DNA from: Caldilineaceae bacterium
GTDB lineage: Bacteria > Chloroflexota > Anaerolineae > Caldilineales > Caldilineaceae
DNA: 38,795 nt
Reading direction: 5' to 3'
Assembly (NCBI GenBank): GCA_023384455.1
Contig: JAHDWH010000020.1
Span: 5,403-44,197, forward strand
Shown: one piece after another, positions 9,082 to 16,630 of the stretch
Layout: each line of letters starts with the position of its first letter
Numbering within the stretch: the stretch's first letter is position 1
Notes under the pieces: model-generated
The model's input: only the letters and a program-made list of their open reading frames with translations
Databases searched by the model: none
Told to the model about the DNA's origin: nothing
Program-made: the position numbers and the translations under genes

Positions 9082-10269
9082 TCACTTCGAATATGGATCC
9101 ACGGCGTCGCGCAGGCCATCGCCCAGGAAGTTGAAGCCCAGCACTGCAACAATGACCAACACAGCAGGCATGATCAACCAGGGATAGAAGATAATCGTCC
9201 TCACGTTCTGTGCTTCCTCCAGGAGTACCCCCCAACTGGTCATCGGCGCACGGATGCCCAGACCGAGAAAGCTCAAGGCGGTCTCACCCAGGATCATGTA
9301 AGGGATGGAAAGGGTGGCGACCACGATGATGTGGCTGCCATTGTTGGGGATCAAATGCCGGCTGATGATCCACCAGTCGCTGGCCCCCGCAGCGCGGGCG
9401 GCCAACGTATATCCTTCCTCGCGCAGGGCCAGCGTCTTGCCGCGCACCTGGCGGGCCAGGCCACCCCAGTTCAGAAGGGAGAGGATGATGGTGATACCGA
9501 AATATACCCGGATTGCGGACCACGTCACCGGTAGAATGGCCGCCAATGCCATCCAGAGCGGAATCTGGGGAATCGAGATCAGCAGCTCCGAAAAGCGCTG
9601 CATCAGGTCATCGACGAGGCCGCCGTAGTAGCCGGAAATCACACCCAACACGGAGCCGAGGATGATCCCAATAAAAACGCCCAGCAGCCCCACGGAGAGG
9701 GAAATGCGTGCGCCAAAGAGCGTGCGCGAGAACATATCCCGTCCCTGGCGATCAGAGCCGAGCAAGAAAATGGGTACCTCTGGATCGACGCCGAAGAGAT
9801 GGCGATCCGTCGGGATGAGACCCCAGAATTTGTAGGGAACCCCTTTCCCAAAGAAGTGAATCGGATACATCACCGTCGGGTCGGGTTCGTAGCTCATCTC
9901 CAGTGTTTCGCGGTTGATGGTGCGAATCTGCTTGTAGATAAACGGACGGAGATGAAACTGACCTGCACTGTCTATAAAATGGGGGAGAGTCGGTGGGGCG
10001 TAGATATTCTCGGTAAAGCGTGTATCTAGCTGGTACGGCGAGATGAACTCACAAAAGATCGCGCTCAGATACATAAGCAGCAACAGAATGCCGCCGATCA
10101 TAGCTGGTCGGCTGCGCTTGAAGCGACGCCAGATCAATTGCCATTGGCTGAGGCTGGCCCACTCTTCTGGGGGGACATCTACAGCGGCCGCGCCCCGATA
10201 GATTTCCTCTAGCTCCGCATCGCCCGCTGCTCCCTGCTCCGCAATATCAGATCGGGTTGGTTGTGTCAT
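9082..10269 (-). CDS. ABC importer permease, OppC/DppC-like, with long extracytoplasmic insert
   Basis: A 395-residue membrane permease. TM1 is near residues 56-78. An insert of about 85 residues follows (roughly 83-170, including GKGVPYKFWGLIPTD and HLFGVD) before the conserved LLGSDRQGRDMFSR motif. Five more TM segments follow. The EAA loop (AARAAGASDWWIISRHLIPN) contacts the ATPases. The long insert is absent from E. coli OppC, but is known in permeases of this class from sugar-using bacteria; this supports, without proving, an oligosaccharide substrate. It lies 149 bases downstream of the first permease gene. Confidence 0.93.
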   Translation of the reverse strand: MTQPTRSDIAEQGAAGDAELEEIYRGAAAVDVPPEEWASLSQWQLIWRRFKRSRPAMIGGILLLLMYLSAIFCEFISPYQLDTRFTENIYAPPTLPHFIDSAGQFHLRPFIYKQIRTINRETLEMSYEPDPTVMYPIHFFGKGVPYKFWGLIPTDRHLFGVDPEVPIFLLGSDRQGRDMFSRTLFGARISLSVGLLGVFIGIILGSVLGVISGYYGGLVDDLMQRFSELLISIPQIPLWMALAAILPVTWSAIRVYFGITIILSLLNWGGLARQVRGKTLALREEGYTLAARAAGASDWWIISRHLIPNNGSHIIVVATLSIPYMILGETALSFLGLGIRAPMTSWGVLLEEAQNVRTIIFYPWLIMPAVLVIVAVLGFNFLGDGLRDAVDPYSK

Positions 10270-10418
10270 ACCTGTGCTTGACCTTTGACTTGAAAGCAGT
10301 AAGACAGTGAATCAGCAAGAGAGAGAGAGTCAGTCACTGTCCACTGACGCACTGTCTTGCTCTTCCACTGGCAACCATTGGTTTGTGTACGCCCGGATGT
10401 CAACTTATGTACCCGCAT

Positions 10419-11402
10419 TCATTCATACGTGATGCGCGGGTCTACCCAGGCCAGGGCGATGTCGGCCAGGAAGTTACCGATAATCAAGAAGAGGCTGAGC
10501 AGCATCAGAAAACTGCCAGCAAGGTACATGTCCTGGGTACGCAGAGCGCGATAGAGCAGCGGCCCGGTGGTGGGTAGGCTGAGTACGATGGAGATGATGA
10601 TGGAGCCGGAGATGATCGAGGGGAACTGCAAACCGATCAGGCTGATTAAGGGATTGATCGCCATGCGCACGGCGTGCTTCCAGATCACCACGCGCTCCGC
10701 CAGCCCGCGCCCACGGGCCGAAAGTACATACTGCTGGTTGAGAACGTCGAGCAGATTGCCGCGCATAATACGCACCAACTCAGCGGTGCCGGACATTCCG
10801 ATCAAGAGGACAGGCACCCACAGGTGTTTGAACAGGTCCACCACCTTGGCAAAGCTCCAGGGCATGGTTTCCATGCCGGGCGAGAAGAGGCCGCTGATGG
10901 GAAACTTGAAGACATAGACCGAGATGACCATCAGGATCAGGGCGAGCAGAAAACCCGGGGTCGCCAGACCGATAAAGCTGATAAATGTGAAGAACTGGTC
11001 ACCCGTCGAATATTGGTGGGTGGCCGAATAGACCCCGATGGGTATCGCGATCACCCAGGAAAGCAGCAACGTCACGACGGAGATGATGACGGTCAGGAGG
11101 AGGCTATCGCCGATCAGTTCGCTGACCGGGCGATTGTAGGCAAAGGATTCGCCGAAGTCACCGACTGCGAAATGGCTGACCCATAGCCAGTACTGCACGT
11201 AGATCGGATCGTCCAGGCCGTAGCGCTCCCGCAATCCCTTGAGCTGCAATTCGGCGTTCTGGCTGCCCTGCCGCTCCAGATCAGCCGCCAATGTGGTCAG
11301 ATAATCGCCGGGAGGCAGAGAAATGATGGTGAAGACGACTATGGAAATCACAATCATAAGGGGAATCGTGTGCAACAGACGTCGAATAATAAAATTGATC
11401 AT
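10419..11402 (-). CDS. ABC importer permease, OppB/DppB-like
   Basis: A 327-residue permease. It opens with the family-typical MINFIIRRLLHTIPLMIVIS first TM, then the extracytoplasmic LRERYGLDDPIYVQYWLW segment and GDFGESF. About five further TM segments follow, with the EAA-type loop SARGRGLAERVVIWKHAVR. The start at 11402 is chosen because every OppB-like protein begins this way; the open frame continues upstream through repeat-like DNA. It pairs with the OppC-like protein to form the channel. The 296-base gap upstream to the binding-protein gene contains a hairpin that could tune expression. Confidence 0.94.
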   Translation of the reverse strand: MINFIIRRLLHTIPLMIVISIVVFTIISLPPGDYLTTLAADLERQGSQNAELQLKGLRERYGLDDPIYVQYWLWVSHFAVGDFGESFAYNRPVSELIGDSLLLTVIISVVTLLLSWVIAIPIGVYSATHQYSTGDQFFTFISFIGLATPGFLLALILMVISVYVFKFPISGLFSPGMETMPWSFAKVVDLFKHLWVPVLLIGMSGTAELVRIMRGNLLDVLNQQYVLSARGRGLAERVVIWKHAVRMAINPLISLIGLQFPSIISGSIIISIVLSLPTTGPLLYRALRTQDMYLAGSFLMLLSLFLIIGNFLADIALAWVDPRITYE

Positions 11403-11489
11403 GCCGGTTCTCGGAAGATGTGAGAGGTGTGACTTGGGAAACGTGCAACTACCTCGACAACAGCAGACTAGCGTTGGTTGAGCGGTGTC

Positions 11490-11555
11490 CTGAGCCTGTC
11501 GAAGGGTAGACTGGTGCTGTTTCCAGCCGTATCGCTTGTACTGAGCCTGTCGAAG
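11490..11555. repeat. Two copies of a CTGAGCCTGTCGAAG dispersed word
   Basis: The identical 15-mer CTGAGCCTGTCGAAG occurs at 11490-11504 and 11541-11555, same orientation, 51 bases apart. This word (reverse complement CTTCGACAGGCTCAG) is a widespread intergenic repeat in bacterial genomes. It lies between the binding-protein and permease genes. Confidence 0.7.
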
Positions 11556-11586
11556 TGAAACCAAGCGGGTCATGCCGATATTTGCA

Positions 11587-11651
11587 CCTTCCGGGAAGGG
11601 GTCACAAGCCGACTGCACGTGTGCCGTTCTGTTTGACCCCTTCCCGGAAGG
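11587..11651. repeat. 18-bp perfect inverted repeat downstream of the binding-protein gene
   Basis: Arms 11587-11604 (CCTTCCGGGAAGGGGTCA) and 11634-11651 are exact reverse complements around a 29-base loop. Each arm is itself nearly palindromic. It starts 48 bases after the binding-protein stop in the direction of transcription. Hairpins at this place in importer operons commonly stabilise the binding-protein mRNA or attenuate the permease genes; that role is inferred. A relative with the same loop length lies at 14956-15016. Confidence 0.75.
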
Positions 11652-11698
11652 GTGGGAAGGTATTGCTTGACAAGCCCTACCAGTTTAGACGCTTGCCC

Positions 11699-13690
11699 CT
11701 ATTCGTAGAAATAGAGCGGCGGGTTGGTGCAGCCCGGCGCGCCCTGGGCCCACGAGCCGGTGAAGGCGAAATCGGGGATGTTGCGCAGGTTGGGGCGAGA
11801 GACCACCAGGTTGGGGATGTCGTTGACCGCCCCCAGGAAGAACGGCCCTTCGGTGACGTGGATATTGACCGCTTCCAGCACCCACTTGTTCTGTTCCTCT
11901 TCGGTCGTCGCCGCCAGCATACTGTTGTACATCCCGATCATACGATCCATCGGATCGCCCGCATCGGGCTGGATGCCATCCTTGCCCTGGGTGTTGAACC
12001 AGCGCGCCGTAAGCGGCGTGCCCCAGTAGGCGCTGCCGATGGGGAAGAGGGTATCGGGGATGGACGGAATGTCGTAGCCGGTCCAGGCATCCCAGCCGGC
12101 GATATCGTACTCGCCGTTGCTGAACTTGGGCCAGAAGGCTGCCCAGTCCATACTGTTGATCACGGCCTCGATGCCGATCTGTTTCCACCCCTCGGTTACA
12201 AACTCGAGTACATCCACGGCACGGCTGTCCGGAGAGCTGCCGGTGATAACGACCCAGGAGAGGCGCTTGCCATCCGGGCGCAGACGGAAGCCTTCGCTAT
12301 CGCGCTCGGTGAGGCCCACCTTGTCCAGCAGCGCGTTGGCCTGGTCGATGTCGTACTCGATGGCCAGGTTGCGCCAATCCTCCATCAGTTTCTTGCCCTC
12401 GTCGGTGGTGCGACCCCAGGGCGAATAGGGGCTGGTCACAGCCTGGCTGGCTGTACCCAATCCGAAGTAGACGACATCGTTGATGGTCTTGCGATCGATG
12501 GCGTGGGAGAGCGCCATGCGGAAGTCGCGGTTGCGAATCAGCGTGCGCAGCACAGTGTCCGGGTTGTCCCAGTTGGGCACGATGGCGGGATCGGCACCAG
12601 CCCCTACTTTCCATTGGATGACGCGGTAGTTGCCCTGATCTTCCGAAGTTTTGAGGGTGGTGAAGCTGTCCAGCGGGATACTGCGCGCCAGGAAGTCCAC
12701 CTCGCCCCCCACGATCTTGAGCGGAACGACCCGTGGGTCTTCCACCTGGTTGATGACGGTGCGATCGATGTAGGGCAACTGCTTACCGTCGGAGTCGACC
12801 TTCCAGTAATAGGGGTTACGCTCGGCCACCAGCTTCTGGCCCGGTGTGTACTCGACTGTACGCCAGGGTGTCAACACCGGCAGGTCCGGATTCGTGTACA
12901 TATTGCCGGTGGGCGGGAAGTTCTTGGGCAGCTCGCTGAAATCTGTCAGCGCGGTATTGTATTTCGGATGGAACTGCTGCAGGTAGTGCTTGGGCGCATA
13001 CATCCGCCTATAGTCGCCAGTGCTGGCCATCAGCTTGTGGAAGAGCCAATGGGGAGCGTTGAACGACACCTTCACCGTGAAATCGTCCACCACCTCCAGG
13101 CGCATAGGCTTCTCGGCCGTGATCGTCCAGTACGGCTGGGTGTAGCCGGCCTCCTCGGTCATTACCAGGTCGTTCCACCAGAAGTCGATGTCCGCCGAAG
13201 TAAATGGCTCGCCATCCGACCACCGGACCCCCTCGCGGAAGGAGAGCGTCATGCTCAGGCCGTCCGCCGCATACTCGTGTCCAATCGCCAGGTTGGTGTC
13301 CACAGTGCTGGCATCGGGGCTCCAGCGATAGGGAGCTTCGTAGAGAAACTGGAATTCATATGCCCCCAGGTCGGGGCCGACATTAAGTTGAACCATTTGG
13401 CCGTCGCTGTATTGACCAACTTTGTCAAAGGGAGTCAGCACGACTGGATCTTTGGGCAGGCGCTCTTCGAGAGGTGGCAACTTGCCTTCTGCTACCAACT
13501 GGCGCAGCATAGGCGCTTCCTTCTCGTTGCCGACAGGAGCAGAAGCGGGAGCGGGAGCAGCTTCTTGCGCAGCGGGGGCCGGAGCGGGGGCGGCTGGTGC
13601 TGCTGGTGTACAAGCAGCCAGGGCCAAGCCAGCACTACCCAGGACAGTACCCTTCAAAAAACCACGGCGTGTCAATCGTTTGGTACTCAT
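11699..13690 (-). CDS. Extracytoplasmic solute-binding protein, family 5 (OppA/DppA-like), Tat lipoprotein
   Basis: A 663-residue binding protein that captures substrate for the downstream permeases and ATPases. The N terminus MSTKRLTRRGFLKGTVLG carries a twin-arginine motif (TRRGFLK). A lipobox LALAAC follows, then a flexible Pro/Ala-rich linker, so it is probably Tat-exported and lipid-anchored. SBP_bac_5 features include LSFREGVRWSDGEPFTSADI and FRMALSHAIDRKTIND. It is longer than E. coli OppA, like the oligosaccharide-binding members known from Thermotoga. The start at 13690 has AGAGGAG upstream. Divergent from the DeoR-type gene, which probably controls it. Substrate not determinable from sequence. 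Confidence 0.94.
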   Translation of the reverse strand: MSTKRLTRRGFLKGTVLGSAGLALAACTPAAPAAPAPAPAAQEAAPAPASAPVGNEKEAPMLRQLVAEGKLPPLEERLPKDPVVLTPFDKVGQYSDGQMVQLNVGPDLGAYEFQFLYEAPYRWSPDASTVDTNLAIGHEYAADGLSMTLSFREGVRWSDGEPFTSADIDFWWNDLVMTEEAGYTQPYWTITAEKPMRLEVVDDFTVKVSFNAPHWLFHKLMASTGDYRRMYAPKHYLQQFHPKYNTALTDFSELPKNFPPTGNMYTNPDLPVLTPWRTVEYTPGQKLVAERNPYYWKVDSDGKQLPYIDRTVINQVEDPRVVPLKIVGGEVDFLARSIPLDSFTTLKTSEDQGNYRVIQWKVGAGADPAIVPNWDNPDTVLRTLIRNRDFRMALSHAIDRKTINDVVYFGLGTASQAVTSPYSPWGRTTDEGKKLMEDWRNLAIEYDIDQANALLDKVGLTERDSEGFRLRPDGKRLSWVVITGSSPDSRAVDVLEFVTEGWKQIGIEAVINSMDWAAFWPKFSNGEYDIAGWDAWTGYDIPSIPDTLFPIGSAYWGTPLTARWFNTQGKDGIQPDAGDPMDRMIGMYNSMLAATTEEEQNKWVLEAVNIHVTEGPFFLGAVNDIPNLVVSRPNLRNIPDFAFTGSWAQGAPGCTNPPLYFYE

Positions 13691-13780
13691 GCGTCTCCTC
13701 TTTCGAAAAATGAAGGTGGAATACAAATCTAGGATAGCCGGATCGGGCCAGATGTCGTGTGGCGGAAAGCGTCTCCTTTC

Positions 13781-13926
13781 TTGATTCAAATCAACAGATT
13801 TTGCTGAGGTGATTGTTCCCACTACAACACAGATTGTGGTTGAGCCTGAGGCTATATCGGGAAATGTTAAGGATCCCATATCTTCCGGCTACTTGACGGT
13901 CGAGTATGCTGGAAAGTCTGGGATCC
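13781..13926. promoter_or_regulatory. Palindromes in the importer leader region
   Basis: Upstream of the binding-protein gene are a palindrome TTGATTCAAATCAA (13781-13794) and an inverted pair GGATCCCA (13871-13878) / TGGGATCC (13919-13926). They could be operators or leader hairpins. No function is demonstrable. Confidence 0.35.
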
Positions 13927-14000
13927 TCTCCGCATTTGTGGAGGAAGCGCCGACAACGTTTCGTGGATAGCTTTATTCTGTGGAATAGTTTAGCACACAC

Positions 14001-14029
14001 ATCGAACATAGATCGAACATGAATCGAAC
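14001..14029. promoter_or_regulatory. Three phased ATCGAAC half-sites, candidate DeoR/GlpR-type operator
   Basis: ATCGAAC occurs at 14001, 14012 and 14023, exactly 11 bases apart, so all face the same side of the helix. The first two extend to ATCGAACAT, which read on the other strand is ATGTTCGAT, matching the half-site of the E. coli GlpR operator. DeoR-family regulators such as IolR also use 11-base direct repeats. The site lies between the divergent importer and DeoR-type genes. Confidence 0.65.
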
Positions 14030-14138
14030 TATGGATAATCACCACATTAATATAAACTCTACTATATCCCAATAATGAAGTCAAATGACGAAAAAGCATC
14101 TATCGTGTCTGTTTGAAACAAACATAGTTGGTGGTACT

Positions 14139-14924
14139 ATGAACAATGGGAAGCAAGGGAAGAATGCGACGACGCCTGGCGAGCGACAGGGTGCAATTCT
14201 TCATTACCTGACAGAAAAAGGATTTGCTTCGGTCGCCGTGCTGGCCGAAGAATTCTCTGTTTCAGAGATGACGATCCGGCGCGATTTGGCCGAGCTTGAA
14301 AAGCAGCGGGTGCTACAGCGCACCTATGGAGGGGCGACTGTTTATGATTCGGCCTTCTTTGAAGTCTCATTGCAAGCCAAGACCACTCAATTTGTCGAGG
14401 AGAAGCGTCGGATCGGCAAGGCCGCCAGCGATCTGGTCAAAGACGGGGACATTGTAATTCTGGACGCGGGATCCACCACAATGCTGGTTGCCAAATTTCT
14501 CAAGACCAAGCGTATTACCGTCATTACCAATGCCCTTAATGTCGCCGCGGACCTGTCCGACTGTCCTGATATTCAGATATATGTGGCGGGTGGTCACTTG
14601 CGCCAGGGCGTGCTGGCTATTGTCGGCCCAGAGACAGCCGCCTTCTTCGAGAATATCCGCGCCGACAAAATGTTTATGGGGGCGGAGGGGATAGATATCC
14701 GCGGAGGGGTTATGGTTCCCGATCCAACCGAAGCCCATACCAAACGGGCAATGGTAAACTCGGCCAAAGAGGTAATCGTAGTCGCAGATCACAGCAAAAT
14801 TGGGCGCAGCACATTGAGTACGATTGTGCCATTGGCAAAGGTGGCTGCTCTGATCACCGGATATGAAGCAGAATCGGCCCAACTCGATGAACTACGCACG
14901 TATGTGGAAATTACCGTCGTATAA
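14139..14924 (+). CDS. DeoR/GlpR-family transcriptional regulator
   Basis: A 261-residue regulator. The N-terminal helix-turn-helix reads VAVLAEEFSVSEMTIRRDLAELEKQ, then the typical RTYGGA. The DeoR C-terminal sensor domain (isomerase-like fold) has KRRIGKAASDLVKDGDIVILDAGSTT and, later, FMGAEGID. Family members usually repress sugar catabolic genes and are released by phosphorylated sugars. The start at 14139 (MNNGKQGK) is preferred to the ATG at 14085, which would add 18 residues. A weak GGTGG precedes it. It is divergent from the importer operon, with ATCGAAC repeats between, so autoregulation plus importer control is the likely job. Confidence 0.92.
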   Translation: MNNGKQGKNATTPGERQGAILHYLTEKGFASVAVLAEEFSVSEMTIRRDLAELEKQRVLQRTYGGATVYDSAFFEVSLQAKTTQFVEEKRRIGKAASDLVKDGDIVILDAGSTTMLVAKFLKTKRITVITNALNVAADLSDCPDIQIYVAGGHLRQGVLAIVGPETAAFFENIRADKMFMGAEGIDIRGGVMVPDPTEAHTKRAMVNSAKEVIVVADHSKIGRSTLSTIVPLAKVAALITGYEAESAQLDELRTYVEITVV

Positions 14925-14955
14925 GGACTGGCGCTCAAATCAGTTGACGATTTAC

Positions 14956-15016
14956 CTTCCGGAAAGCGGCCAAATCTTCTTCCGCACTCCCTGATTTTGT
15001 GGCTGCTTTCCGGAAG
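14956..15016. repeat. Inverted repeat with TTCCGGAA core after the DeoR-type gene
   Basis: Arms 14956-14971 (CTTCCGGAAAGCGGCC) and 15001-15016 are reverse complements with one mismatch, around a 29-base loop. It begins 32 bases after the regulator stop. Arm core and loop length match the element at 11587-11651. Possible 3'-end hairpin or small repeat element. Confidence 0.65.
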
Positions 15017-15048
15017 ATTGCCATACGTTATTTAATCATCCATTTCTA

Positions 15049-15171
15049 GTAACTACTCAGCCAACGACAGAAATAACCACTGAATACACAGAATACGCGG
15101 AAGTTCTGCGCTTTTTTCAGTGTGTTCCGTGTTTTCCGTGGTTAATAAGCAGAGGATGCCTGAGCAGTTAC
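15049..15171. mobile_element. Diverged miniature element, copy D
   Basis: The ends GTAACTACTCAG (15049-15060) and CTGAGCAGTTAC (15160-15171) form 12-bp terminal inverted repeats with one mismatch. These ends match those of copies A-C. The interior differs: it is an imperfect palindrome of AACCACtGAAtACAC / GTGTTTTCCGTGGTT type. Direct repeats ATTTCTAG flank it (15042-15049 and 15173-15180), the right one offset by one base. It fills most of the 287-base gap between the DeoR-type and M24-like genes. Confidence 0.7.
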
Positions 15172-15211
15172 TATTTCTAGCCAATTTATCTGAAGACAAA
15201 GGGGAACGGTT

Positions 15212-16624
15212 GTGAGCAACCACGGGATTGAACTCGGCGAAATTGAACTACCGGCCTATGGCGAAGCTGCGGTGCAGCCAACTCTTTCGGCCCAGGAGTA
15301 CGAGGCGCGTATGGAAGCGCTGCGGGTCTGTGCAGAGTCTGACCAAATCGATGTGGTGATTGTCTATGCTGATCGTGAGCATTCCGCCAATCTGGCATTC
15401 CTCACCGGCTTTGACCCCCGCTTTGAAGAAGCCCTGCTGATTGTTGCCAACGGCCGACGTCCTATTCTGCTGGTCGGCAACGAAGGCTGGGACTATACCC
15501 AAATCAGCCCGTTGGACTTGGACGTGCAACTTTACCAGCCCTTCAGCTTGCTGGGCCAGGATCGTACACGCAGCCGAGGGCTTTCTGAAATCCTGCGGAG
15601 CAGCGGCGTGGGCAAAGGCACGAGGGTTGGCGTTGTTGATTGGAAGTACTTTGGCGCTGCTGCCGGGCCGGGCGGCGGGGCAGATGGTGACGCCGATCTC
15701 TGGATCAATGCGCCTGCCTATCTGATCGACAGCCTGCGGCAGTTGAGCGGCGCGCCGGTGGTCAATGTGACCCGCTGGCTGATGGACGCACAGGACGGCT
15801 TGCGCGCCGTCAATACGGTTGACCAGCTTGCCTGTTTTGAATTTGCCGCCACCTGCATTTCCAACGCCATGCGTCGTGCTCTGCGCGCCTTGCAGCCGGG
15901 GGTCAGCGAAATCGAAGTAATGCGCGCTGCCCAACACCCAGGACTGCCCAACTCTATGCACCCCATTATTATCTCTGGCCCGCGCACCGGGCTGGCGCTG
16001 GCCAGCCCCTCTATGCGGGTGATGCAACTGGGCGATCCTGTCTCCTGCGCGATGGGGGTCTGGGGCGCGCTGAATGCCCGGGCCGGCTTTCTGGTTCACG
16101 ACGCCAGCGAACTCCCTGCTGCCATTCAGGACTATCTTGACCGCCTGGTCAAACCCTACTTTGCGGCCATTGCCGAATGGTACAGCACCGTAGGCATTGG
16201 CGTTACCGGCGCTGAGATGTACGCCCTCATCCAGCGCCATCTCGGCGATTCTTTCTTCGGTGTGGGTCTCAACCCGGGCCATCTGATCCACCTGGACGAA
16301 TGGGTACACTCCCCCATCTTTGCCGGTTCCAGCCAGGTTTTACGGGCGGGGATGGCGCTACAGGTCGATGTCATCCCCGCTACCCACAGCCCTTACTTCA
16401 CCACCAATATTGAGGATGGCATTGGGCTGGCCGACGCGGCTATGCGCCAAACCTTTGCCGCCCGCTGGCCCGCAGCCTGGGCGCGTATCCAGGCTCGGCG
16501 CCGGTTTATGGAGGATGTGTTGGGCATCAGACTCAAACCGGAGGTGCTCCCCTTCTCCAACCTCAGCGCACACCTGACGCCCTATCTGCTCAGCCCCCAT
16601 CTGGCGCTACGCAAATCCGAGTGA
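15212..16624 (+). CDS. M24 (creatinase/aminopeptidase P-like) family protein, probably non-canonical
   Basis: A 470-residue two-domain protein. An N-terminal creatinase-N-like domain (QIDVVIVYADREHSANLAFLTGF) precedes a C-terminal pita-bread-like domain with GLNPGHLIHLDEW and TNIEDGIGLAD. True metallo-members need an Asp/Asp/His/Glu/Glu metal centre. The region where the two aspartates belong (MGVWGALNARAGFLVHDAS) lacks them, and the usual first Glu (TIEPG) is replaced by QVDVIP. A metal-independent creatinase-like hydrolase or an inactive relative is therefore more likely than Xaa-Pro aminopeptidase. GTG start at 15212 with AAGGGGA upstream. Convergent with the lipoprotein gene, 6 bases apart. 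Confidence 0.82.
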   Translation: MSNHGIELGEIELPAYGEAAVQPTLSAQEYEARMEALRVCAESDQIDVVIVYADREHSANLAFLTGFDPRFEEALLIVANGRRPILLVGNEGWDYTQISPLDLDVQLYQPFSLLGQDRTRSRGLSEILRSSGVGKGTRVGVVDWKYFGAAAGPGGGADGDADLWINAPAYLIDSLRQLSGAPVVNVTRWLMDAQDGLRAVNTVDQLACFEFAATCISNAMRRALRALQPGVSEIEVMRAAQHPGLPNSMHPIIISGPRTGLALASPSMRVMQLGDPVSCAMGVWGALNARAGFLVHDASELPAAIQDYLDRLVKPYFAAIAEWYSTVGIGVTGAEMYALIQRHLGDSFFGVGLNPGHLIHLDEWVHSPIFAGSSQVLRAGMALQVDVIPATHSPYFTTNIEDGIGLADAAMRQTFAARWPAAWARIQARRRFMEDVLGIRLKPEVLPFSNLSAHLTPYLLSPHLALRKSE

Positions 16625-16630
16625 TAGCGT

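Noticed and set aside
11555-13732. Very long open frame antisense to the solute-binding protein gene
   Set aside because: It mirrors the codon-biased GC-rich coding frame on the other strand. It has no recognisable domain and no ribosome site; the minus-strand protein is a clear family member with a signal peptide.
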